From NCBI GenBank assembly GCA_900176545.1, contig FWXP01000002.1, positions 62,001-126,000 on the forward strand: 64,000 nt of DNA. Reading direction: 5' to 3'. Position 1 is the stretch's first letter, and every line of letters begins with the position of its first letter. Position numbers and translations under genes: made by a program. The notes below the pieces were generated by a model. It did not search any database. It worked only from the letters and a program-made list of their open reading frames with translations, and was not told where the DNA came from. Source of the stretch: Oscillospiraceae bacterium. GTDB lineage: Bacteria; Bacillota; Clostridia; Saccharofermentanales; Saccharofermentanaceae. Below are positions 53,577 to 64,000 of the stretch, piece after piece.

Positions 53577-54908
53577 ATGGGAAGTACAATAGTCGATCTT
53601 CTGGTCGTAGTATTCTTTATCCTTGTAAATGCCTTTTTCTCCGGTACGGAGATGGCGGTCATTTCTCTTAATGACGCCATTATAAGAAAGCAGGCCGAGG
53701 AAGGTGATAAGAATGCCAGGAAGGTCATAAAGTTCCTGGATAACCCCGGAACTTTCCTTGCTACCATACAGGTAGGCGTCACCCTGGCAGGATTCCTGTC
53801 ATCGGCTTTTGCCGCCAATAACTTCGCAGGCAAGGCAGCATCCTTGATCGATCCTTCCGGGACAAAGTCCTGGGCGGAGCCTTTGTGCACCGTAGTGATC
53901 ACGATCATCCTTTCCTATTTCTCCCTGGTATTGGGCGAGCTGGTCCCCAAGAGGGTAGCTCAGACATATCCCGAGAAGTGGTCCTTTACGGCAGCAAGGA
54001 TCGTACGTTTCTTCGGCGTTATCGCCAAGCCTTTCGTAAAGTTCCTTACTTTCTCTACAAATGCCATCCTTCGTATGTTCAAGATCGATCCCGATGACAA
54101 CGATAAGGAAGTCACCGAGGAAGAGATCAGGATGATGGTCGATGTCGGATCCGAAAGCGGTAATATCGAGGATTCCGAGAAGGAGATGATCGAGAACGTC
54201 TTCGAGTTCAATGACAAGGAAGTATCCGAGATCATGACTCACAGGAAGAAGATCGTATCCCTTCCCATAGACGCTCCCTTCGAGGAGGTCATGAAGATCG
54301 CCAAGAACGAGAGATATACTCGTATTCCCATCTACAGGGAGACGATAGATGACATCGAGGGTATCCTTCACATCAAGGACCTCCTGGGAGTCACGGAGGA
54401 GACATTCAACCTCAATAAGCTTATGAGAGCTCCCCTGTTCGTCCATGAGACACGTAAGATCTCATCTCTCTTTAATGAGATGAAGACATGCGGAATGCAG
54501 ATGGCGGTCATCCTTGACGAATACGGCGGAACCATGGGTATATGTACCATAGAGGACATGATCGAGGAGCTCGTAGGTAATATCACCGACGAGTTCGACG
54601 AGGAGGAGCAGGAGCTCATAAAGCTCAGCAACGGTGACTATATCGTAGCGGGCGACATGACTCTCTCTGATCTTGAAGACATCCTTGATATGGAGCTCGA
54701 CGATGAGGAGTACGATACCATTGCAGGTCTTGTCATCCAGCTCTTAGACCGCGTTCCCGAGGAGAGGGAAAAGCCCGTAGTAACTTATAAGAATCTTTCC
54801 ATAAGAGTCCTTCATGTACAGGAGAGATGGATCTCCAAGGTGCTGATCCATGTTATACCCGAGCCTGCTCCCGAGGAGAAGGACGAGAAGGAAAAAGATG
54901 AAGAATAA
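53577..54908 (+). CDS. CNNM/CorC-family transporter (DUF21, CBS pair, CorC_HlyC domain)
   Basis: 443 residues. N-terminal DUF21 with membrane helices (FFSGTEMAVIS), a two-CBS module (MTHRKKIVSLP at the start, RYTRIPIY), and a C-terminal CorC_HlyC domain. Family members move Mg2+ (or Na+/Mg2+). Often named hemolysin C, but lysis is not the established role. The nearest Shine-Dalgarno (GAGG) is 16 nt before the ATG, so the start is a little uncertain. 13 bp after gatB. Confidence 0.86.
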   Translation: MGSTIVDLLVVVFFILVNAFFSGTEMAVISLNDAIIRKQAEEGDKNARKVIKFLDNPGTFLATIQVGVTLAGFLSSAFAANNFAGKAASLIDPSGTKSWAEPLCTVVITIILSYFSLVLGELVPKRVAQTYPEKWSFTAARIVRFFGVIAKPFVKFLTFSTNAILRMFKIDPDDNDKEVTEEEIRMMVDVGSESGNIEDSEKEMIENVFEFNDKEVSEIMTHRKKIVSLPIDAPFEEVMKIAKNERYTRIPIYRETIDDIEGILHIKDLLGVTEETFNLNKLMRAPLFVHETRKISSLFNEMKTCGMQMAVILDEYGGTMGICTIEDMIEELVGNITDEFDEEEQELIKLSNGDYIVAGDMTLSDLEDILDMELDDEEYDTIAGLVIQLLDRVPEEREKPVVTYKNLSIRVLHVQERWISKVLIHVIPEPAPEEKDEKEKDEE

Positions 54909-55560
54909 GTACGATGCCGTTTTCTACGATTTTGACGGCACTCTCGTAGACACGATCCCCCTTATCACAGCAAGCTTCAAGATGGCATACGAGAAGGTAT
55001 TCGGCAAATGTACCAGGTCCCGTGAGGACTTTATGTCCTATATTGGCAAGCCCCTGGAACAGGCCTTTGAGATGCACGACAAAGCTACGGCGAAGCTTCT
55101 TTTTGACACATATCTTGAGATCAACGAGAAGCTGCTTCGTGAAGACAAGGCCCCTTTGTTTCCTCATATTAAAGAAGATCTGATGTATCTTAAGAGCCTT
55201 GGTGTACCTCAGGGGATAGTCACATCCAAGATGAGGTCGTCCGTAGAAGTCACCATGAAGCTTCAGGGTATGAATGATATATTCGATATCGTCGTTACCA
55301 AGGAAGATACGAAGTCTCATAAGCCCGAAGCAGAACCGATAGTCAGGGCGGCCGAGCTTATCGGGACAGAGGATACTTCGAGGGTCATCTATGTAGGCGA
55401 CGCGCTCCCTGATATGCTCTGTGCAAAGAATGCGGGATCGCTCTTTGCCCTGGTCGACTGGACAAGGATGCCCCGGGAAGAGATGGAAGAAGACCCCGAT
55501 ACAGTCGTAATAGGGAGCTTAAGAGCCCTTTCTTGCATTATTAAAGAGGGCGAATTATAA
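54898..55560 (+). CDS. HAD-superfamily phosphatase, PpaX/phosphoglycolate phosphatase-like
   Basis: 220 residues. HAD motifs DFDGTLVDT (nucleophile Asp11), TSKM, Lys in KPEAEP, and VGDALPDM. A helical cap is inserted after motif I. The PpaX family removes pyrophosphate or phosphoglycolate, but the real substrate is unknown. It overlaps the CNNM gene by 11 bp, with GAAGGA upstream of ATG 54898. Confidence 0.85.
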   Translation: MKNKYDAVFYDFDGTLVDTIPLITASFKMAYEKVFGKCTRSREDFMSYIGKPLEQAFEMHDKATAKLLFDTYLEINEKLLREDKAPLFPHIKEDLMYLKSLGVPQGIVTSKMRSSVEVTMKLQGMNDIFDIVVTKEDTKSHKPEAEPIVRAAELIGTEDTSRVIYVGDALPDMLCAKNAGSLFALVDWTRMPREEMEEDPDTVVIGSLRALSCIIKEGEL

Positions 55561-55608
55561 TATACTTTGCTTTTTACGGCAGATAGATATTTTAAGGTAG
55601 GTAAAGGT

Positions 55609-57150
55609 ATGGCTAAGTCCGAGAAGAGTGACAAGAGTATCAAGGCTAACAAGAGAAGCCGATTTCTCATGTCTACTGTAGTAGTAGTCCTTATACTTTG
55701 TGTAATAGGATTCTTTATTTATACTTCGGGTGTAATTCCCAAGTATGGTACCGGTGTTAAGATCCTGAAGACCGTAGACGGTCAGCAGCAGACGATCGAT
55801 AATATCTCGGTTATAGAGACAAACTACCACTATTATAAGTTACTTAATCAGTACGCTCAGTACGGTTATCTTTCAGGTATCGATGACCTCGATCAGGTCG
55901 CTGATCCCACAACAGGCAAGACATATTATCAGATGATCCTCGATCAGGCAGCTACGGAGATCATGGACATGGTCATCATGGATCAGGCTGCAGAGGCTTC
56001 AGGATTTGCTGCTCACTCAGGTGCTGCAAGGATGGCGCAGATGGAACTCGATAACTTAAGGAGCACAGCTAAGCTCCAGGGTTACGGATCTGCCGATCGT
56101 TATCTTGAGGCTATGTACGGTGCCGGAATGACTTCCAGAGTATATCTTCAGTGCGTTGAGCGCGAGATGCTCGCTAAGGAGTACGAGCAGTACGTTAACC
56201 AGTACGATATGTATGCAACGGCTGATGAGCTCCAGGCAGCTTATGACCAGGATCCTTCCGTATACATGAAGGCCGACTTCAGCTACTACTTCTTCAAGGG
56301 AGAAGAGCAGGACGACGGCACATACGATCTTACAGAGGCAATAGAGAATGCCGAGACGGTAGCAGAGGCTGATTCCGTAGAGGCATTCAAGGAAGCAGTC
56401 ATCGAGATCCTCGGTGAGGAGGATGCAGAGGCTGCAGGCTTCACTGAAGATTACGATCCTACATATGCTCAGGGCTATCAGGCTTCTTCCACGGCTTATA
56501 TGGGTCAGGAAGTAACAGAGTTCGTATTCACCAATGCAGAAGAGGGTGATTCCACCGTTATCGAGGGTGAGCTCGGAGTATTCGTAATCAGACTCGACAA
56601 GAGATATGCAGACGATGCTAAGACAGTTACTTACCGTACACTTACTCTTATCAACGAGAAGCATTCCGATATGGAAGCTTCTCCCGAAGAGGTTGCAGCA
56701 GCTTACGAGGAGCTCGTACAGGAAGCAACCGGTTATCTTGCAACAGTAACGGATTCCCTTTCTTTCCTTGACCTCATCAAGCAGCACTCCACTTCTAACT
56801 ACGAGATCGTATACGGCGGTTTCAACGAGGGTGTCAAGGCTGAGCAGTTCGAGATCGAGCCTACCGAGGGTGAGGCTCTTACAGAGCAGCAGCAGTACAT
56901 CATCGCTCTCGGTGAGTGGCTCTTCGCAGAGGATCGTATGCCCGGACAGACATACATCTTAAGATCCCAGGACAAGCGTCTCCTTACACTCTACTACTTC
57001 GAGGAGAGCTGCCCCGAGTGGATGGCGAATGCACGTAAGCAGCTCAGGAGCGCAAGGACAACAGCTTGGTCCACCGCACTCTATGCAGAGGGAACACCTA
57101 CATACGCTATCGCTTACGACTTCATCAAGAAGTCTTCCTACTCAGTCTGA
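55609..57150 (+). CDS. PrsA/SurA-like peptidyl-prolyl isomerase family protein, membrane-anchored
   Basis: About 513 residues. Charged N-terminus then one membrane anchor (about 22-43), no lipobox. SurA_N-like helical region, then a parvulin-like region with TYRTLTLINEKH. It relates to the lipoprotein at 47920 (both have the Y-H-Y/Y-Y segment at the start and a similar helical core). Probably assists folding of exported proteins. ATG 55609 follows AGGTAAAGGT. Catalytic residues of parvulins are not clear. Confidence 0.72.
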   Translation: MAKSEKSDKSIKANKRSRFLMSTVVVVLILCVIGFFIYTSGVIPKYGTGVKILKTVDGQQQTIDNISVIETNYHYYKLLNQYAQYGYLSGIDDLDQVADPTTGKTYYQMILDQAATEIMDMVIMDQAAEASGFAAHSGAARMAQMELDNLRSTAKLQGYGSADRYLEAMYGAGMTSRVYLQCVEREMLAKEYEQYVNQYDMYATADELQAAYDQDPSVYMKADFSYYFFKGEEQDDGTYDLTEAIENAETVAEADSVEAFKEAVIEILGEEDAEAAGFTEDYDPTYAQGYQASSTAYMGQEVTEFVFTNAEEGDSTVIEGELGVFVIRLDKRYADDAKTVTYRTLTLINEKHSDMEASPEEVAAAYEELVQEATGYLATVTDSLSFLDLIKQHSTSNYEIVYGGFNEGVKAEQFEIEPTEGEALTEQQQYIIALGEWLFAEDRMPGQTYILRSQDKRLLTLYYFEESCPEWMANARKQLRSARTTAWSTALYAEGTPTYAIAYDFIKKSSYSV

Positions 57151-57179
57151 TGATCTGAAGAGATATAAAAGGATATAAG

Positions 57180-57209
57180 ACTCCCCGTACGGTGACATAC
57201 GGGGAGTTT
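57180..57209 (+). terminator. Rho-independent terminator after the foldase gene
   Basis: Perfect 10-bp stem (57180-57189 with 57198-57207) and a short T run, 30 bp past the stop. It separates this operon from rpoB. Confidence 0.8.
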
Positions 57210-57229
57210 CTATATGACGGAAATTCTTG

Positions 57230-57258
57230 TTGACATCGTTAGACAACCTGCGTATAAT
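57230..57258 (+). promoter_or_regulatory. Consensus promoter of rpoBC
   Basis: TTGACA (57230-57235), exactly 17 bp, TATAAT (57253-57258). A perfect sigma-A consensus, with transcript start about 57265 and a 5' UTR of about 150 nt. Confidence 0.92.
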
Positions 57259-57267
57259 CTTTTAATG

Positions 57268-57309
57268 CGTCAAACTATGCAAGGGTAACTATGCCCTTTT
57301 TGCTTGACG
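57268..57309 (+). promoter_or_regulatory. 5' leader hairpin of rpoBC
   Basis: CGTCAA (57268-57273) pairs with TTGACG (57304-57309). Inside, GCAAGGG (57279-57285) pairs with CCC plus TTGC (57294-57303, 3-nt bulge). The inner AAGGG/CCCTTTTT part resembles a weak terminator at the transcript's start, a possible attenuator or 5' protective hairpin. Confidence 0.5.
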
Positions 57310-57412
57310 AAAGTGGTTTTTTATGATATGTCATAAGGCCGCGCGAGGTAATAAGTCGCTCGGAACGCTTGATTTCAAGGGCTCCGAAGCATGTGCAAGA
57401 GGTGATTAGAGA

Positions 57413-60400
57413 ATGGTGCATCCCGTCAAACAGGGCAAGACCGTGCGTATGTCCTACTCTCGTATTAACGAGGTAATCGAAGTACCCAATCTTATCGAGA
57501 TCCAGAAGAATTCCTACAACTGGTTTCTTGACGAGGGTATTCAGCAGATTTTCCAGGAGATCTCTCCGGTAACGGACTCTCAGAATATTTGGGAAATCTA
57601 TTTCCTTGACAAAGAATTCGATCCTTCGAATCCTATCTGCAGTCTCGAAGAGTGCAGAGAGAAAGACAGCAATTATGCTGCTCCTCTCAAGATCAAGTTG
57701 AGACTTCATAACACCGAGACAGGTGAGAGCAAGGAACAGGAAGCATATGTAGGTGACCTTCCTATCATGACGGAACACGGTACCTTCATCATCAACGGTG
57801 CCGAGAGAGTCATCATCTCACAGATCGTTCGTTCTCCCGGAGCTTACTTCGGAACAGAGCTCGGTAAGAGAGGAGAGACTGAGTATACATCTCAGATCAT
57901 CCCCAACAGAGGTGCTTGGCTCGAGCTCGAGGAAGACGAGAACGGTATCATCAGCGTGCGTGTAGACCGTGCACGTAAGTTCCCTCTTACTATATTCCTG
58001 AGAGCACTTGGTCTCGCTACTAACGAAGAGATCATCGAGGCTTTCGGTGAGGAAGAATGCCTTCGTATCACAATGGAGAAGGATACTTCCCATTCAAGAG
58101 AAGAGGCTCTTGTAAGCTTCTATGCAAAGGTTCGTCCCGGCGATCCTGCTTCTGCTGAAGTTGCTGCAAATCACCTCAATAACCTCTTCTTTGACCCCAG
58201 AAGATACGACCTCGCAAGAGTCGGTATCTATAAGCTCAATAAGAAGCTCGGTCTCGCTGCCAGGATCACGGGCCACAAGGCTGCAGAGAATATCGTAACC
58301 GAGGACGGTGAGGTCCTTGCAAAGAAGGATGCGATCATCTCCGCAGAGCTTGCAAGAGAGATCGAGGATGCAGGTATCTCCGCTTGCTACGTATATCCCA
58401 GGATCAAGATCGGTGATCATATCACTTATTCCGAGGATGCTCATAAGGTAGTAGGTAACGGAAGAGTTGACTGCGAGAAGTTTATCAGAGCTTCCTTCTC
58501 CGAGAAGGATCTTAAGGACTTCGACTTCGAGAGCACGACTATCAACGAGCGTGTTCGCGTAAGCGTTCTCCGTGAGATCATCGAGGATGTAAGAGCTAAC
58601 TGCAAGAAGTCCGATATCGCTAAGGAGCTCGGATATGTTCTCTACGAGAGAAAGGGCGAGCTCATGCCCAAGAACCTCGTAGTAGACGATATCTATGCTA
58701 TGGTTTCTTATTACATCGGTCTTCGTCATGGTATCGGTACACTCGATAACATCGACCATCTCGGTAACAGAAGGATCCGTTCCGTAGGTGAGCTCCTTCA
58801 GAACCAGATGAGACAGGGTATGGCAAGAGTCGAGAAGAACATCCGTGAGAGAATGGCTTCCATCGACGATAAGGAGTCCGACAAGGTTACAGCTGCTTCT
58901 CTTGTTAATACAAGACCTTTGAGCGCTGCTTTCCGTGAGTTCTTCGGATCTTCACAGCTCTCCCAGTTCGGTGACCAGCAGAACCCTCTTGCTGAGCTCA
59001 CTCACAAGAGAAGGCTTTCCGCATTGGGTCCCGGCGGTCTTTCCCGTGACCGTGCTTCCTTCGAGGTTCGTGATATTCACTCATCTCACTACGGAAGAAT
59101 GTGTCCTATCGAGACACCAGAAGGACCTAACATCGGTCTTATCACATCACTTGCAACATATGCACGCGTAAATAAGTACGGCTTCATCGAGACACCTTAT
59201 CGTAAGTACGACAAGGTGAACGGTGTAGTTACTAAGGAAGTCAAGTATATGACAGCTGACGAGGAGGATCTCTACAACGTAGCTCAGGCTAACGAGCCCC
59301 TCGATGACGAAGGTCATTTCACAAGCAAGAGGATCGTCTGCCGTCACCTTGATGAGTTCCTGCAGCTCGATCCTTCTGAGGTCGACTACATGGACGTATC
59401 TCCTAAGCAGCTCGTATCCGTTTCTACAAGCCTTATTCCTTTCCTTGGAAACGACGATGCTAACCGTGCCCTCATGGGTTCCAACATGCAGCGTCAGGCA
59501 GTACCTCTTATCAAGCCCGAGGCTCCCATCATCGGTACAGGTATGGAGTATCGTGCTGCTAAGGACTCCGGTGTCTGCCAGGTAGCTAAGAACGACGGTG
59601 TCGTAAGCTTTGTTGCAGCTAACGAGATCAGGATCACAAGAGAAGACGGTGTCGTAGACACATATAAGCTCTCCAAGTACATGAGATCCAACCAGAGCAC
59701 ATGTATCAACCAGCGCCCCATCGTTTCCATGGGTGACGAGATCAAGGCAGGCGACATCATCGCTGACGGTCCCGCTACTGATAACGGTGAGCTTGCTCTC
59801 GGTAAGAACGTTCTCATCGGATTCACGACTTGGGAAGGTTACAACTACGAGGACGCCGTTCTCGTTAATGAGAGAATCGTAAGAGATGACCTCTACACAT
59901 CGATCCACATCGAGGAGTATGAGTGTGAAGCTCGTGATACAAAGCTCGGACCCGAGGAGATCACAAGAGAAGTTCCTAACGTAAGTGAGGATGCTATCCA
60001 GAACCTCGACGAGAACGGTATCATCCGTATCGGTGCCGAGGTAAGATCCGGCGATATCCTCGTAGGTAAGGTATCACCTAAGGGTGAGACTGATCCTACG
60101 GCTGAGGAGAGACTCTACAGAGCTATCTTCGGTGATCGTGCACGTGAAGTAAGAGATACATCACTCCACGTACCTCATGGTGAGTACGGTGTAGTTATCG
60201 ATGTTGATATCTTCACAAAGGATAACAATCCTAACCTTAAGAATTCCGTTAACCAGATGGTTCGTGTCTATGTCGCTCAGAAGAGAAAGCTCTCCGTAGG
60301 TGACAAGATGGCCGGTCGTCACGGTAACAAGGGTGTCGTTTCAAGAGTTCTTCCCGAGGAGGATATGCCTTTCCTTCCCGACGGTACAACACTTGATATC

Positions 60401-61180
60401 GTACTTAACCCCTTGGGCGTTCCTTCCCGAATGAACATCGGTCAGCTCCTTGAGGTACACCTCGGTCGTGCTGCAAGAGCTCTTAACTGGAAGATCGCTA
60501 CTCCCGTATTCGACGGTGCTAACGAGGCAGATATTGCAAAGGCATTCCAGGATGCAGGTATCGATAGTGACGGTAAGACTATCCTTTACGACGGACGTAC
60601 GGGACAGCCTTTCGAGAACAGAGTCACAGTCGGTGTCATGTATTACCTGAAGCTCCACCACCTCGTTGACGATAAGATGCACGCAAGATCTATCGGACCT
60701 TACTCCATCGTTACTCAGCAGCCTCTCGGCGGTAAGGCTCAGTTCGGTGGTCAGAGATTCGGAGAGATGGAGGTTTGGGCCCTCGAGGCATACGGTGCGG
60801 CACATACACTGCAGGAGATCCTTACAGTCAAGTCCGACGATATCGAAGGCCGTTCCAAGACTTACGATGCGATCATCAGAGGAAAGAACGTTCCCGCATC
60901 CGGTATCCCCGAGTCCTTCAACGTTCTTACGAGCGAGCTCAAGGCGCTTGCCCTCGACGTTACGCTCCATACTGACGATAACAAAGAATACAGAGCATCC
61001 GACAGCAGCACTGACGACAGCGTTGCAGTTATGGATGATGCCACAAGACGCGAGTTTGACGAGACCGATCTCAATGCTCAGGCGATCCTCGATGCAGGAT
61101 TCGTTGAGGCAGGTGAGGACGGTTCCATCCTCGAAGACAGCTTTGACGGTGACATCGACGATTTCGACGATGATATCTGA
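57413..61180 (+). CDS. rpoB: RNA polymerase beta subunit
   Basis: 1255 residues. Rifampicin-region core [19 protein letters not shown] with the sensitive His and Ser intact ([13 protein letters not shown]). [22 protein letters not shown] and [19 protein letters not shown] are conserved. The FMDQ of most bacteria reads FGDQ here. The tail is acidic (Asp-rich). ATG 57413 with AAGAGGTGAT upstream. rplJ/rplL, normally just before rpoB, are absent. Confidence 0.98.
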   Translation: MVHPVKQGKTVRMSYSRINEVIEVPNLIEIQKNSYNWFLDEGIQQIFQEISPVTDSQNIWEIYFLDKEFDPSNPICSLEECREKDSNYAAPLKIKLRLHNTETGESKEQEAYVGDLPIMTEHGTFIINGAERVIISQIVRSPGAYFGTELGKRGETEYTSQIIPNRGAWLELEEDENGIISVRVDRARKFPLTIFLRALGLATNEEIIEAFGEEECLRITMEKDTSHSREEALVSFYAKVRPGDPASAEVAANHLNNLFFDPRRYDLARVGIYKLNKKLGLAARITGHKAAENIVTEDGEVLAKKDAIISAELAREIEDAGISACYVYPRIKIGDHITYSEDAHKVVGNGRVDCEKFIRASFSEKDLKDFDFESTTINERVRVSVLREIIEDVRANCKKSDIAKELGYVLYERKGELMPKNLVVDDIYAMVSYYIGLRHGIGTLDNIDHLGNRRIRSVGELLQNQMRQGMARVEKNIRERMASIDDKESDKVTAASLVNTRPLSAAFREFFGSSQLSQFGDQQNPLAELTHKRRLSALGPGGLSRDRASFEVRDIHSSHYGRMCPIETPEGPNIGLITSLATYARVNKYGFIETPYRKYDKVNGVVTKEVKYMTADEEDLYNVAQANEPLDDEGHFTSKRIVCRHLDEFLQLDPSEVDYMDVSPKQLVSVSTSLIPFLGNDDANRALMGSNMQRQAVPLIKPEAPIIGTGMEYRAAKDSGVCQVAKNDGVVSFVAANEIRITREDGVVDTYKLSKYMRSNQSTCINQRPIVSMGDEIKAGDIIADGPATDNGELALGKNVLIGFTTWEGYNYEDAVLVNERIVRDDLYTSIHIEEYECEARDTKLGPEEITREVPNVSEDAIQNLDENGIIRIGAEVRSGDILVGKVSPKGETDPTAEERLYRAIFGDRAREVRDTSLHVPHGEYGVVIDVDIFTKDNNPNLKNSVNQMVRVYVAQKRKLSVGDKMAGRHGNKGVVSRVLPEEDMPFLPDGTTLDIVLNPLGVPSRMNIGQLLEVHLGRAARALNWKIATPVFDGANEADIAKAFQDAGIDSDGKTILYDGRTGQPFENRVTVGVMYYLKLHHLVDDKMHARSIGPYSIVTQQPLGGKAQFGGQRFGEMEVWALEAYGAAHTLQEILTVKSDDIEGRSKTYDAIIRGKNVPASGIPESFNVLTSELKALALDVTLHTDDNKEYRASDSSTDDSVAVMDDATRREFDETDLNAQAILDAGFVEAGEDGSILEDSFDGDIDDFDDDI

Positions 61181-61231
61181 TAAAGACTTTGGGAATTAAA
61201 CTAGCGTCTAAGGAAGGAGACTTCAAATAAT

Positions 61232-64000
61232 ATGTATGATTCAAATCATTTAACGTCAATCGGCATCAAGCTCGCTTCTCCTGAGGTCATCAAGGGATGG
61301 TCTCACGGTGAAGTAAAGAAGCCGGAGACAATAAATTACCGTACTCAGAAGCCTGAGACAGACGGTCTGTTCTGTGAGAAGATCTTCGGACCCACAAAGT
61401 CCTGGGAGTGTCACTGCGGTAAGTATAAGAAGATCCGTTATAAGGGCATGATCTGTGACCGATGCGGTGTTGAAGTTACAAAGAATACTGTTCGTCGTGA
61501 GAGAATGGGTCACATCGAGCTCGCAGCTCCCGTATCCCATATCTGGTACTTCAGAGGTATCCCCAGCAGAATGAGCCTTCTGCTCGATATCCCTCCCAAG
61601 ACACTTGAGAGAGTACTCTACTTCGCATCTTATATCGTAATCGATCCCGGACAGACGGATCTTACAAAGTGCGAGACTATCGACGAAGCAAGATACAGAG
61701 AGTATGTTGCAAGATACGGCAAGAGCGGATTCGATGCAAGAATGGGTGCAGAGGCTGTTAAGAAGCTTCTCCAGGATGTTGATATCGATGCACTTGCAGA
61801 AGAGCTCAACGTAGCAAGAGCTGAGGCATCCGGCCAGAAGAAGGCAAGGATCATCAAGAGACTCGAGGTTGTTGAGGCATTCAAGAACTCCGGCAATAAG
61901 CCTGAGTGGATGATCCTTGACGTACTTCCCGTTCTTCCTCCCGAGCTCCGTCCCATGGTCCCCCTGGACGGTGGTCGTTATGCTACATCCGATCTTAACG
62001 ATCTTTACAGAAGAGTTATCAACAGAAACAACCGTCTTAAGAAGCTCCTCGACCTCGGTGCTCCCGACATCATCGTCAGGAACGAGAAGAGAATGCTCCA
62101 GGAGGCTGTTGACTCTCTTATCGATAACGGAAGAAGAGGACGTGCAGTAACAGGTTCTACTTCCGCTACTAACAACAGACAGCTCAAGTCTCTTACAGAC
62201 ATGCTCAAGGGTAAGCAGGGACGTTTCCGTCAGAACCTTCTCGGTAAGCGTGTTGACTACTCCGGACGTTCCGTTATCGTAGTAGGACCCGAGCTCAAGA
62301 TGCATCAGTGCGGTCTTCCTAAGGAGATGGCACTCGAGCTCTTCAAGCCCTTCGTAATCAAGAGACTCGTAGAGGACGGACTTACGGCTAACATCAAGAC
62401 AGGCCGTCGTATGGTAGACCGTATGGCACCTGAGGTATGGGGCATCCTCGAGGATATCATCAAGGATCACCCTGTAATGCTCAACCGTGCTCCTACGCTT
62501 CACAGACTCGGTATCCAGGCTTTCGAGCCCATCCTCGTTGAGGGTCGTGCCATCAAGCTTCATCCCCTCGTATGTACAGCTTTCAACGCTGACTTCGACG
62601 GTGACCAGATGGCTGTTCACGTACCTCTTTCCGCTGAGGCACAGGCAGAGGCAAGATTCCTTATGCTTTCCTCTAACAACCTCCTTAAGCCTCAGGATGG
62701 TAAGCCCGTTACTGTTCCTACACAGGATATGATCCTCGGCTGCTACTATCTTACGATGCAGCGTGACGAGACAATGGATAAGCAGGAGTGCATGGGCGAC
62801 GGCATGGTATTCACATCCATCGACGAAGCAACAATGGCTTATGAAGATCACCAGATCGAGCTTCACAGCAAGATCGGTATCAGACTTACAAGAGAGATCA
62901 ATGGTGTTGAGGAGACAGGTATCGTTCGTTCTTCCTTCGGACGTTTCATCTTCAATGACATCGTTCCTCAGGACCTCGGCTATGTTGACAGAACAAAGCC
63001 CGAGAATCACCTTATCCTCGAGTGCGACTTCCAGATCGGTAAGAAGAAGCTCGAAGATATCATCGCTCGTTGCATCCGCGTACACGGTGCAGGTCTTACA
63101 GCCAAGTTCCTTGACGATGTAAAGGCTCTCGGTTATAAGTACTCCACTAAGTCCGGTATCTCCATCGGTATCGAGGACATGATCGTTCCCGACGTCAAGG
63201 AGAAGATGCTCAAGGACGCTGATGATAAGGTTGACTACATCAACAGAATGTACGACAGAGGTCTTGTTAACGAGACTGGTCGTTATAAGGAAGTTATCAA
63301 GGTCTGGACAAAGACAACTGATGATATCACTGAGGAGCTCAAGAAGAGCCTTAAGTCTGATAACCCCATCAAGATGATGTCCGCATCCGGTGCCCGTGGT
63401 AACGATAACCAGATCAAGCAGCTTGCCGGTATGCGTGGTAACATGGCCGATACATCCGGTAAGACCATCGAGATCCCCATCAAGTCCAACCTCCGTGAAG
63501 GTATGAACGTTCTCGAGTTCTTCATCTCTTCACACGGTGCTCGTAAGGCTCTTTCCGATACAGCTATCAAGACGGCTGACTCCGGTTACCTTACAAGACG
63601 TCTCGTAGACGTAGCTCAGGAAGTTATCATCTCTGAGGAAGACTGCGGCACTGACGACTTCACATGGGTCAAGGAGATCGCTGTTCAGGCTAACGAGAAG
63701 AAGGATGTCATCAAGACTCTTGCAGACCGTCTTACAGGACGTTATGCAGCTGAGGACATCAAGAACCTCGAGACAGGCGAAGTACTTGTTAAGAGAAATG
63801 ATCTTATTACTGCTGACGTCGCTAAGGAGATCGAGGCTACAGGTAATAAGAAGGTTAAGATCAGATCCGTATTCGACTGCCGTTCACGCCACGGTGTATG
63901 CTCCAAGTGCTATGGTATCAACCTTGCTAACGGACTTCCTACAAACGGCGGTGAGGCTGTCGGAATCATGGCTGCTCAGTCTATCGGTGAGCCCGGTACA
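61232..64000 (+). CDS. rpoC: RNA polymerase beta' subunit (partial, runs off window)
   Basis: 923 codons, open at the window edge. N-terminal zinc ribbon CHCGKYKK...CDRCG, the catalytic NADFDGD, a bridge-helix segment [23 protein letters not shown] and the second zinc site [11 protein letters not shown]. The frame ends within GEPGT just before the trigger loop. AAGGAAGGAG lies before ATG 61232, 51 bp after rpoB. Confidence 0.97.
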   Translation, partial: MYDSNHLTSIGIKLASPEVIKGWSHGEVKKPETINYRTQKPETDGLFCEKIFGPTKSWECHCGKYKKIRYKGMICDRCGVEVTKNTVRRERMGHIELAAPVSHIWYFRGIPSRMSLLLDIPPKTLERVLYFASYIVIDPGQTDLTKCETIDEARYREYVARYGKSGFDARMGAEAVKKLLQDVDIDALAEELNVARAEASGQKKARIIKRLEVVEAFKNSGNKPEWMILDVLPVLPPELRPMVPLDGGRYATSDLNDLYRRVINRNNRLKKLLDLGAPDIIVRNEKRMLQEAVDSLIDNGRRGRAVTGSTSATNNRQLKSLTDMLKGKQGRFRQNLLGKRVDYSGRSVIVVGPELKMHQCGLPKEMALELFKPFVIKRLVEDGLTANIKTGRRMVDRMAPEVWGILEDIIKDHPVMLNRAPTLHRLGIQAFEPILVEGRAIKLHPLVCTAFNADFDGDQMAVHVPLSAEAQAEARFLMLSSNNLLKPQDGKPVTVPTQDMILGCYYLTMQRDETMDKQECMGDGMVFTSIDEATMAYEDHQIELHSKIGIRLTREINGVEETGIVRSSFGRFIFNDIVPQDLGYVDRTKPENHLILECDFQIGKKKLEDIIARCIRVHGAGLTAKFLDDVKALGYKYSTKSGISIGIEDMIVPDVKEKMLKDADDKVDYINRMYDRGLVNETGRYKEVIKVWTKTTDDITEELKKSLKSDNPIKMMSASGARGNDNQIKQLAGMRGNMADTSGKTIEIPIKSNLREGMNVLEFFISSHGARKALSDTAIKTADSGYLTRRLVDVAQEVIISEEDCGTDDFTWVKEIAVQANEKKDVIKTLADRLTGRYAAEDIKNLETGEVLVKRNDLITADVAKEIEATGNKKVKIRSVFDCRSRHGVCSKCYGINLANGLPTNGGEAVGIMAAQSIGEPGT

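Noticed and set aside
61256-63085. A 609-codon open frame on the minus strand opposite rpoC
   Set aside because: It is the antisense of the conserved rpoC gene, has no family marks and reflects codon bias of a highly expressed gene.
1-64000. CRISPR arrays, insertion sequences, tRNA or rRNA genes, T-box or common riboswitches
   Set aside because: None found by reading. No regularly spaced repeats, transposase or cloverleaf was seen.

Overview
The window looks like a chromosome segment of an anaerobic, low-to-mid GC Gram-positive bacterium of the class Clostridia, probably a gut or rumen Oscillospiraceae/Saccharofermentans-type lineage. The evidence is the FabK-type enoyl reductase with a FabT-like operator, GatCAB, a Na+-pumping biotin decarboxylase with a detached biotin carrier, many lipoprotein signal peptides, PrsA-like foldases and strong GGAGG ribosome-binding sites. 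The lineage is inferred from gene content only. No tRNA, rRNA, insertion sequence, prophage or CRISPR array was seen.

Layout. 0-1.7 kb: a small membrane protein and a hemolysin III/PAQR protein. 1.8-2.2 kb: a gene-free interval holding what looks like a highly folded non-coding RNA (about 260 nt plus terminator) with an H-type pseudoknot. 2.3-5.6 kb (minus): oadA-oadG-biotin carrier-oadB. 5.7-6.2 kb (minus): an unknown gene. 6.4-10.9 kb: rpsL-rpsG-fusA-tuf. 11.1-12.5 kb: an HTH regulator and HipA-like kinase pair with a three-half-site operator inside its promoter. 12.5-17.9 kb: a lipoprotein esterase and potABCD, whose PotB carries an extra N-terminal membrane domain. 18-27.4 kb: an AAA/DUF4143 ATPase, proB, a DUF2975/YozG-like pair, two large membrane proteins and an asparaginase. 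27.4-32.8 kb: fabH-fabK-fabD-fabG-fabF-fabZ. 32.8-36.4 kb: a GH3 glycosidase whose 5' coding end contains a terminator-like hairpin, then small membrane and lipoprotein genes. 36.6-47.9 kb: a CDP-dideoxyhexose pathway (rfbF, rfbG, rfbH and a reductase) with GtrA, GtrB and two polytopic glycosyltransferase-like proteins, split by two paralogous lipoproteins. 47.9-57.2 kb: two PrsA/SurA-like foldases flanking vanY (minus), gatCAB, a CNNM/CorC protein and a HAD phosphatase. 57.2-64 kb: rpoB with a perfect consensus promoter, then rpoC running off the window.

Themes. The rpoBC and rpsL-rpsG-fusA-tuf blocks, usually adjacent, are here about 46 kb apart in reversed order. Both have short hairpins in their 5' leaders. 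Two genes (22700 and vanY) appear to be leaderless, with the ATG at the predicted transcription start. The sugar cluster reads as a complete glycan-decoration module: nucleotide sugar made in the cytosol, GtrB-type lipid loading, GtrA-type flipping and a GT-C-like transferase outside. Its RfbI-type reductase is not in the window. The most promising undescribed items are the pseudoknotted RNA at 1.86-2.19 kb, the HTH/HipA-like module, the split dideoxysugar/Gtr cluster with its twin lipoproteins, and the extended PotB.
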